From: Xenorhabdus hominickii | Lineage (GTDB): Bacteria > Pseudomonadota > Gammaproteobacteria > Enterobacterales > Enterobacteriaceae | DNA length: 64,000 nt | Assembly (NCBI RefSeq): GCF_002632725.1 | Contig: NZ_NJAI01000004.1 | Span: 315,664 to 379,663 of the forward strand | Direction: 5' to 3' | Part shown: positions 60,314 to 64,000 of the stretch, piece after piece | Numbering within the stretch: position 1 is the stretch's first letter | How the letters are laid out: each line of letters opens with the position of its first letter | Notes under the pieces: generated by a model | Database searches by the model: none | What the model saw: only the letters and a program-made list of their open reading frames with translations | Told to the model about the DNA's origin: nothing | Translations under genes and position numbers: made by a program

Positions 60314-61582
60314 TTAATTATGGTTATTGAAATGATTATGATGCGTGATTTCACCGCGATAAATACGATAAACCAACGGGTTATGTCCTATTTCATATAA
60401 AATATCAACGGGATTCTGAGCATCCCAAACAACAAAGTCTGCCATATAACCTGCCGCCAATTGACCATGACTGTCAGCCCGACCTAATGCTCTGGCCGCA
60501 TGAATGGTTACGCCCAGCCACGCTTCTTCGGGTGTTAAACCAAATTGTACACAGGCCATGTTCATAATCAGGCGCAAAGAGGCAAAAGGACTAGTACCCG
60601 GATTAAAATCGGTCGAAATAGCCATCGGGACACCATATTGGCGCAATAATGCAATGGGAGGGCGTTTAGTTTCCTTTAGGAAATAAAATGCGCCTGGCAG
60701 TAGGACAGCGGCTGTTCCGCTGCGGCTGATAGCTTCAATCCCCTTTTCATCCAAATATTCAATATGATCAACTGACAGACCTCGATATTCAGCAACCAGT
60801 TCACTTCCTCCCAGATTAGAAAGTTGTTCAACATGGCCTTTTACGGGAATATTCAAGCGCTTTGCCGCATCAAACAGGCGCTTGGTCTGGCTAAGATTGA
60901 AACCAACCGTTTCACAGAACACATCAACGGATTCGAATAACTGCTTTTGCCAGAGTGTCGGAAGGATAGAATCACAAATTAAATCGATATAGGCATCAGG
61001 ATTGTGTTTATATTCAGGGGGAACCGTATGGGCTGAAAGTAATGTCGGGCTGATTTCGATAGCATTTTTCTGTGCCAATGCCCGCACGACATTCAACTGT
61101 TTCTCCTCACTTTCCAGATCCAGTCCATAACCTGATTTTATCTCAATTGTCGTCACGCCTTCTGCAATTAAAGAATTCAGCCGATTTTGGGAAGACATCT
61201 CCAGTTGATAGGCTGAGCTGTTTCTCGTAGCATTGACTGTGAAATTAATCCCACCACCTTTAGCACTGATTTCTTCATAAGAAACACCATTCAAACGTTG
61301 TTCCCATTCAGACGCCCGATTACCACCAAAAACCAAGTGGGTATGACAATCAATCAGACCAGGGGTAATGAGCCGTTGCCCTACATCGATAACTTTACAC
61401 TGGCTGGCTGGAACGCTATTTGTCGGTAAGATCGCTAAGATTTTTTCATCTCGAACAATAAGGTCATGCTGCTCTAACATGCCATAATTATTTTTGCCAT
61501 CAATGTGATTAATTGTAGGGTTCATTGTAGCAAGTCTGGCATTACACCAAATAACATCGCTATCTTTCAGTTCAATCGACAT
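60314..61582 (-). CDS. hutI: Imidazolonepropionase HutI
   Basis: 422 residues, amidohydrolase fold with one metal. Metal ligands in [12 protein letters not shown] (about 82-93), [21 protein letters not shown] and [10 protein letters not shown]. Opens the imidazolone ring to formiminoglutamate. First gene of hutIGC; a HutC-type palindrome lies 46 bases upstream of the ATG. Confidence 0.96.
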   Translation of the reverse strand: MSIELKDSDVIWCNARLATMNPTINHIDGKNNYGMLEQHDLIVRDEKILAILPTNSVPASQCKVIDVGQRLITPGLIDCHTHLVFGGNRASEWEQRLNGVSYEEISAKGGGINFTVNATRNSSAYQLEMSSQNRLNSLIAEGVTTIEIKSGYGLDLESEEKQLNVVRALAQKNAIEISPTLLSAHTVPPEYKHNPDAYIDLICDSILPTLWQKQLFESVDVFCETVGFNLSQTKRLFDAAKRLNIPVKGHVEQLSNLGGSELVAEYRGLSVDHIEYLDEKGIEAISRSGTAAVLLPGAFYFLKETKRPPIALLRQYGVPMAISTDFNPGTSPFASLRLIMNMACVQFGLTPEEAWLGVTIHAARALGRADSHGQLAAGYMADFVVWDAQNPVDILYEIGHNPLVYRIYRGEITHHNHFNNHN

Positions 61583-61624
61583 TATTATCGTCCTGTTATT
61601 TTTTCTTGTTAGTATAAATTTTCA

Positions 61625-61640
61625 TGTTGTATATACATAT
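61625..61640. promoter_or_regulatory. Probable HutC operator upstream of hutI
   Basis: TGTTGTATATACATAT holds the same perfect palindrome TGTATATACA (61628-61637) found upstream of hutU. It lies 46 bases from the hutI ATG, in promoter position. Confidence 0.85.
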
Positions 61641-61766
61641 ATTTTATAACCAGGCTCAATTGTCAAATCATTTTATGAACAACCTGACCTTTAAAACGAT
61701 AGCTTCCAAGAAAAATCACAAAAAATCAGTTAAACTAACCAAAAGATGTGAGTGAATTAACGTGTA

Positions 61767-62312
61767 ATGAAGAAGAAAAATCTACTAAACGAAGAAGATA
61801 TCAGTCTATTCAGAACGTCTGTGACCGGAGCTCGTCGCATCGTTCAAGATACGGTTACCCATACCCCGAAAAGAAAAAAAATAAGCCATGTCGCCCCAAA
61901 GCGTCTTATGCAAGAACAAATCGACGCCAGTTACTATTTTTCTGATGAGTTCCAACCGAATCTCGATACAGAAGGACCAACCCGCTATATTAGAGAAGGT
62001 GACAATCACTATGAATTGAAGAAGTTGCGTCGTGGAGATTATTCCCCAGAATTGTTTCTCGATTTACATGGGTTAACGCAATTGCAGGCCAAACAAGAAA
62101 TTGGCGCGTTAATTGCTGCTTGCCGACGTGAACATATTTATTGTGCCTGCGTTATGCACGGTCATGGTAAACATATTCTCAAGCAACAAACACCATTATG
62201 GCTCGCCCAACACCCTGATATTATCGCCTTTCACCAAGCTCCCAAAGAGTGGGGAGGAAACGCTGCCTTGCTCATTTTGGTAGAAATGGATGAATTTATA
62301 CAACGTCAATAA
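61767..62312 (+). CDS. smrB: Ribosome rescue endonuclease SmrB (YfcN)
   Basis: 181 residues. N-terminal extension followed by the Smr domain: [18 protein letters not shown] (DLHG, about 98) and the catalytic-loop [16 protein letters not shown] (about 130-145). SmrB cleaves mRNA between collided ribosomes. Nearly identical to E. coli SmrB across the Smr domain. In E. coli it is divergent from prmB; here hutI is its upstream neighbour, with about 160 bp between. Confidence 0.96.
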   Translation: MKKKNLLNEEDISLFRTSVTGARRIVQDTVTHTPKRKKISHVAPKRLMQEQIDASYYFSDEFQPNLDTEGPTRYIREGDNHYELKKLRRGDYSPELFLDLHGLTQLQAKQEIGALIAACRREHIYCACVMHGHGKHILKQQTPLWLAQHPDIIAFHQAPKEWGGNAALLILVEMDEFIQRQ

Positions 62313-62562
62313 TTATTGACATATAATTCAATTACTTATATATAAATTGCTGAACAAATCTATAAGCAAGGCATAAGATGAGAACAGGGTGAAAGGAAGA
62401 TCAGGCTAAGGGGATGTACAAGGTCAGTACACTAAACGCCCTGAGCTAATGACTAACGACGAATTTTGTCGGCAGTGAATAGAAGAATTGGGGCTGACCA
62501 TTCTGTTACTCATTGTTTTTATATCAAAGCTTAAAATCAGCTCTGCAAATTCAGTGAGTGGG
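62313..62562. other. Noncoding region downstream of smrB
   Basis: No gene or clear terminator seen. Bases 62445-62461 (TAATGACTAACGACGAA) resemble in inverse orientation the TAGTGACTAACGACTAA that reads on the minus strand at about 63771-63787, possible ends of an inserted element. Confidence 0.4.
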
Positions 62563-62787
62563 TTAGTACGTTAAACTTACCAACCTTGTGAAGAGGTCGC
62601 GACGCATTTCGTCGTAACCTATAGAGCGATTGAGGAAGCAATTAACTGATAGCCCTGCCAGTAAGAAGATCTCCCCATAACAGTGATCACCTGACCTTTC
62701 TGTAACAGCATCACCAATAGCTGCCATCTCATCAAATCCCACAACACGCAGCGGGTAATCATTGCGCTTATCGCTCTGTACCTGCAT
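62563..62787 (-). CDS. Small hypothetical protein, 74 residues
   Basis: Open frame starting MQVQSDKRNDYPLRVVGFDE, containing GDHCYGEIFLLAGLSVNCF and a charged end. I do not recognise a family. It begins 12 bases after the stop of a second small basic ORF on the same strand, an operon-like layout as in phage or plasmid accessory modules. No strong Shine-Dalgarno is seen. It may be a real small accessory gene or a remnant. Confidence 0.35.
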   Translation of the reverse strand: MQVQSDKRNDYPLRVVGFDEMAAIGDAVTERSGDHCYGEIFLLAGLSVNCFLNRSIGYDEMRRDLFTRLVSLTY

Positions 62788-62798
62788 GGTAGCGTACT

Positions 62799-62897
62799 TT
62801 ACCTGTCTGGCACTTTAATACGCTTGGGGGCAAAGGTAATCTTGCCTGTGACCGTGGCGACTATCAATGATGCGTTCTTTTGCTTTCTTCGTGCCAT
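62799..62897 (-). CDS. Small basic hypothetical peptide, 32 residues
   Basis: ATG 62897 is preceded by GGCGGTGG at about five bases. The product starts MARRKQKNASLIVATVTGK and ends FAPKRIKVPDR, strongly basic. Not recognised. Same strand as, and immediately upstream of, the 74-residue ORF. An even smaller eight-codon frame (MKKKQDHL) lies before it at 62934. Confidence 0.35.
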   Translation of the reverse strand: MARRKQKNASLIVATVTGKITFAPKRIKVPDR

Positions 62898-64000
62898 TTA
62901 CCACCGCCTATAGATGATCTTGTTTTTTCTTCATAATAAAAATCAGTCAGTTAAATCACTGCGAACGTAATACGTATTCAGTCACTCAGTTACATTCAGC
63001 AAAAGGTGTTTGAGGAAATCTCAATACCCAAGATGGGATATTACACCTCGCGTAAACCATTGGGATTTCCCCAACAGTTGGTTAACTCGTTGATTTATCC
63101 GAGGTCCTCACTTTGGTTCTCAGAGAATACCTCTATGGTTACTTTATGTGCTGGACAAACACAATAAATGCATTGTGTTTCAACGTATTGCTTGGACACA
63201 AGGGTCTGGACAAAGCGACTTAACCCCTTGTTTCTGCCTCACTCTTTTGTGCTCCTCTTAAAGAGATGTGCAAAGTTTGTGAGTCAATATCATTTATGCA
63301 CAAAGTCATTTGCGAGTAACTATCAGTTACGTTCAAAGTCCGATTATCGGATATTGAATTTTGCATCAACGTTTTTCGTCGACATAAATATGCATCATTT
63401 TACATACCGATATTTTTGGTGTTCAAACTAACCCTCTTAAAGATGGTAAGTTCTTGCTCTATGCAACGAGGTAACCAACCGACAATAAGTCCGGCGGTTA
63501 AAATAAAAGCAGACTGCATATTTGCAGTTTGATTTAATATTAATGAGTTAGATACTATTTTAGCCATAAAATCACCAGACTGATTTTATCGTGGGGGTCA
63601 AACTGACCCGAAATAATCGGGGCAGTGCTTGCCTCGGACACTGTTGATGGTATTTTGCGCCCCCCGATTTTGAGATGCTCAAAGTATAAGCAGACGCAAA
63701 ATTTGGCGTCTGATTGAATATCAATGGGTTATCACCTAAGCCCGAATTAGGGCTTTGCTCTACCGTCAGATTAGTCGTTAGTCACTAAGTTACATTAAAT
63801 AACCTTGTAAATATGAAAGCAAAAGGTATGGTGAAAATCCCGGTCATGTATTAAATAGTTAGATTGAATATCAAAAATAGTACTCACGCTCAATAAAAGT
63901 TCCTATCACCTTATCGTGCATTTCTTCGGATTTTGAATAACTGATAGTTTTTCTATTCAGTCTTTTTACTCGAGTACGCTGAGTTAAATTCGTTCTCTCT
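62898..64000. other. Repeat-rich noncoding right end
   Basis: About 1.1 kb with no convincing gene. It holds many short palindromes: AAACACAAT/ATTGTGTTT (63157-63180), CCGATTATCGG (63341 area), GGGTCA/TGACCC (63595-63609) and AATCGGGG/CCCCGATT around 63618-63669. AGTCACTNAGTTACATT occurs at 62980 and 63780. An 87-codon frame at 63168-63431 has no ribosome binding site and unconvincing composition. Confidence 0.5.
63507..63731. repeat. 44-bp direct repeat pair, each with an internal palindrome
   Basis: Copies at 63507-63550 and 63688-63731 share AAGCAGAC, ATTTG, GATT-AATAT-AATG-GTTA in the same order. Each contains an inverted repeat (CAGACTGC..GCAGTTTG and CAGACGC..GCGTCTG) in which compensating changes keep the pairing. 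A third partial match, GATTGAATATCAA, is at about 63865. May be recombination, replication or transcription-end structures. Confidence 0.65.

Noticed and set aside
63168..63431. 87-codon plus-strand frame near the right end
   Set aside because: No Shine-Dalgarno, composition of a stop-poor random frame (rich in Phe, Ser and Cys), and it spans a palindrome.
62313..64000. tRNA gene or attachment site at the right edge
   Set aside because: No T-loop consensus or acceptor pairing could be found on either strand.

Overview
The window is a chromosomal segment of a gammaproteobacterium of the order Enterobacterales, most likely Xenorhabdus (or a close relative in the Morganellaceae). Two things point there. 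The housekeeping genes follow the E. coli yfcD-yfcG-yfcH / ubiX-purF-cvpA-dedD-folC-accD-dedA-truA-usg-pdxB / fabB-mnmC-yfcL-epmC-yfcA-aroC-prmB-smrB order and are very similar to the E. coli proteins. The left third holds a fabclavine/zeamine-type biosynthetic cluster of the kind known from Xenorhabdus. The genus is an inference from gene content; no rRNA or tRNA gene is present to confirm it.

Region 1 (1-21794, all minus strand) is a polyunsaturated-fatty-acid-synthase-like polyamine pathway joined to an NRPS. The order of transcription is: fclC (KS-AT-ACP-KR), fclD (KS-CLF-DH), fclE (PfaD-like enoyl reductase fused to a class III aminotransferase), fclF (ketoreductase), fclG (thioester reductase), fclH (nitrilase-fold amidase) and fclI (NRPS, A-T-C-A-T, cut by the window edge). 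Iterative chain extension, reduction, reductive release and transamination would give an aminated polyketide chain. The NRPS starts the peptide half. The remaining NRPS/PKS/condensation genes should lie to the left of base 1.

Region 2 (21795-24453) is AT-rich accessory DNA carrying dispersed repeats, a 15-codon ORF, a ThiF/MoeB/MccB-like E1 enzyme gene split by a frameshift in an A7 tract, and just upstream of it a previously uncalled 56-codon ORF with a strong ribosome binding site and a C-terminal CxxC-Asn-Asp. The pair has the layout of a RiPP-type precursor plus adenylating enzyme and is the most interesting candidate for an undescribed system here.

Region 3 (24454-53358) is mostly conserved chromosome: yfcD, yfcG, yfcH, ubiX, the accD-folC-dedD-cvpA-purF block, dedA, truA-usg-pdxB, then an AraC regulator/EamA transporter pair and the tctDE/tctCBA tricarboxylate uptake locus where E. 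coli has flk-yfcJ, then fabB, mnmC, a GNAT and a repeat-rich coiled-coil membrane protein, yfcL, epmC, yfcA, aroC and prmB. mepA, which sits between yfcA and aroC in E. coli, is absent. PurR and FabR operators can be read upstream of cvpA and fabB.

Region 4 (53569-61640) is a complete histidine utilisation locus, hutIGC and hutUHT, inserted exactly between prmB and smrB, which are neighbours in E. coli. Identical TGTATATACA palindromes, probable HutC operators, precede hutU and hutI.

Region 5 (62313-64000) follows smrB and is degenerate AT-rich DNA with two short unrecognised ORFs, palindromes and a 44-bp direct repeat pair. It looks like the remains or edge of a mobile element.
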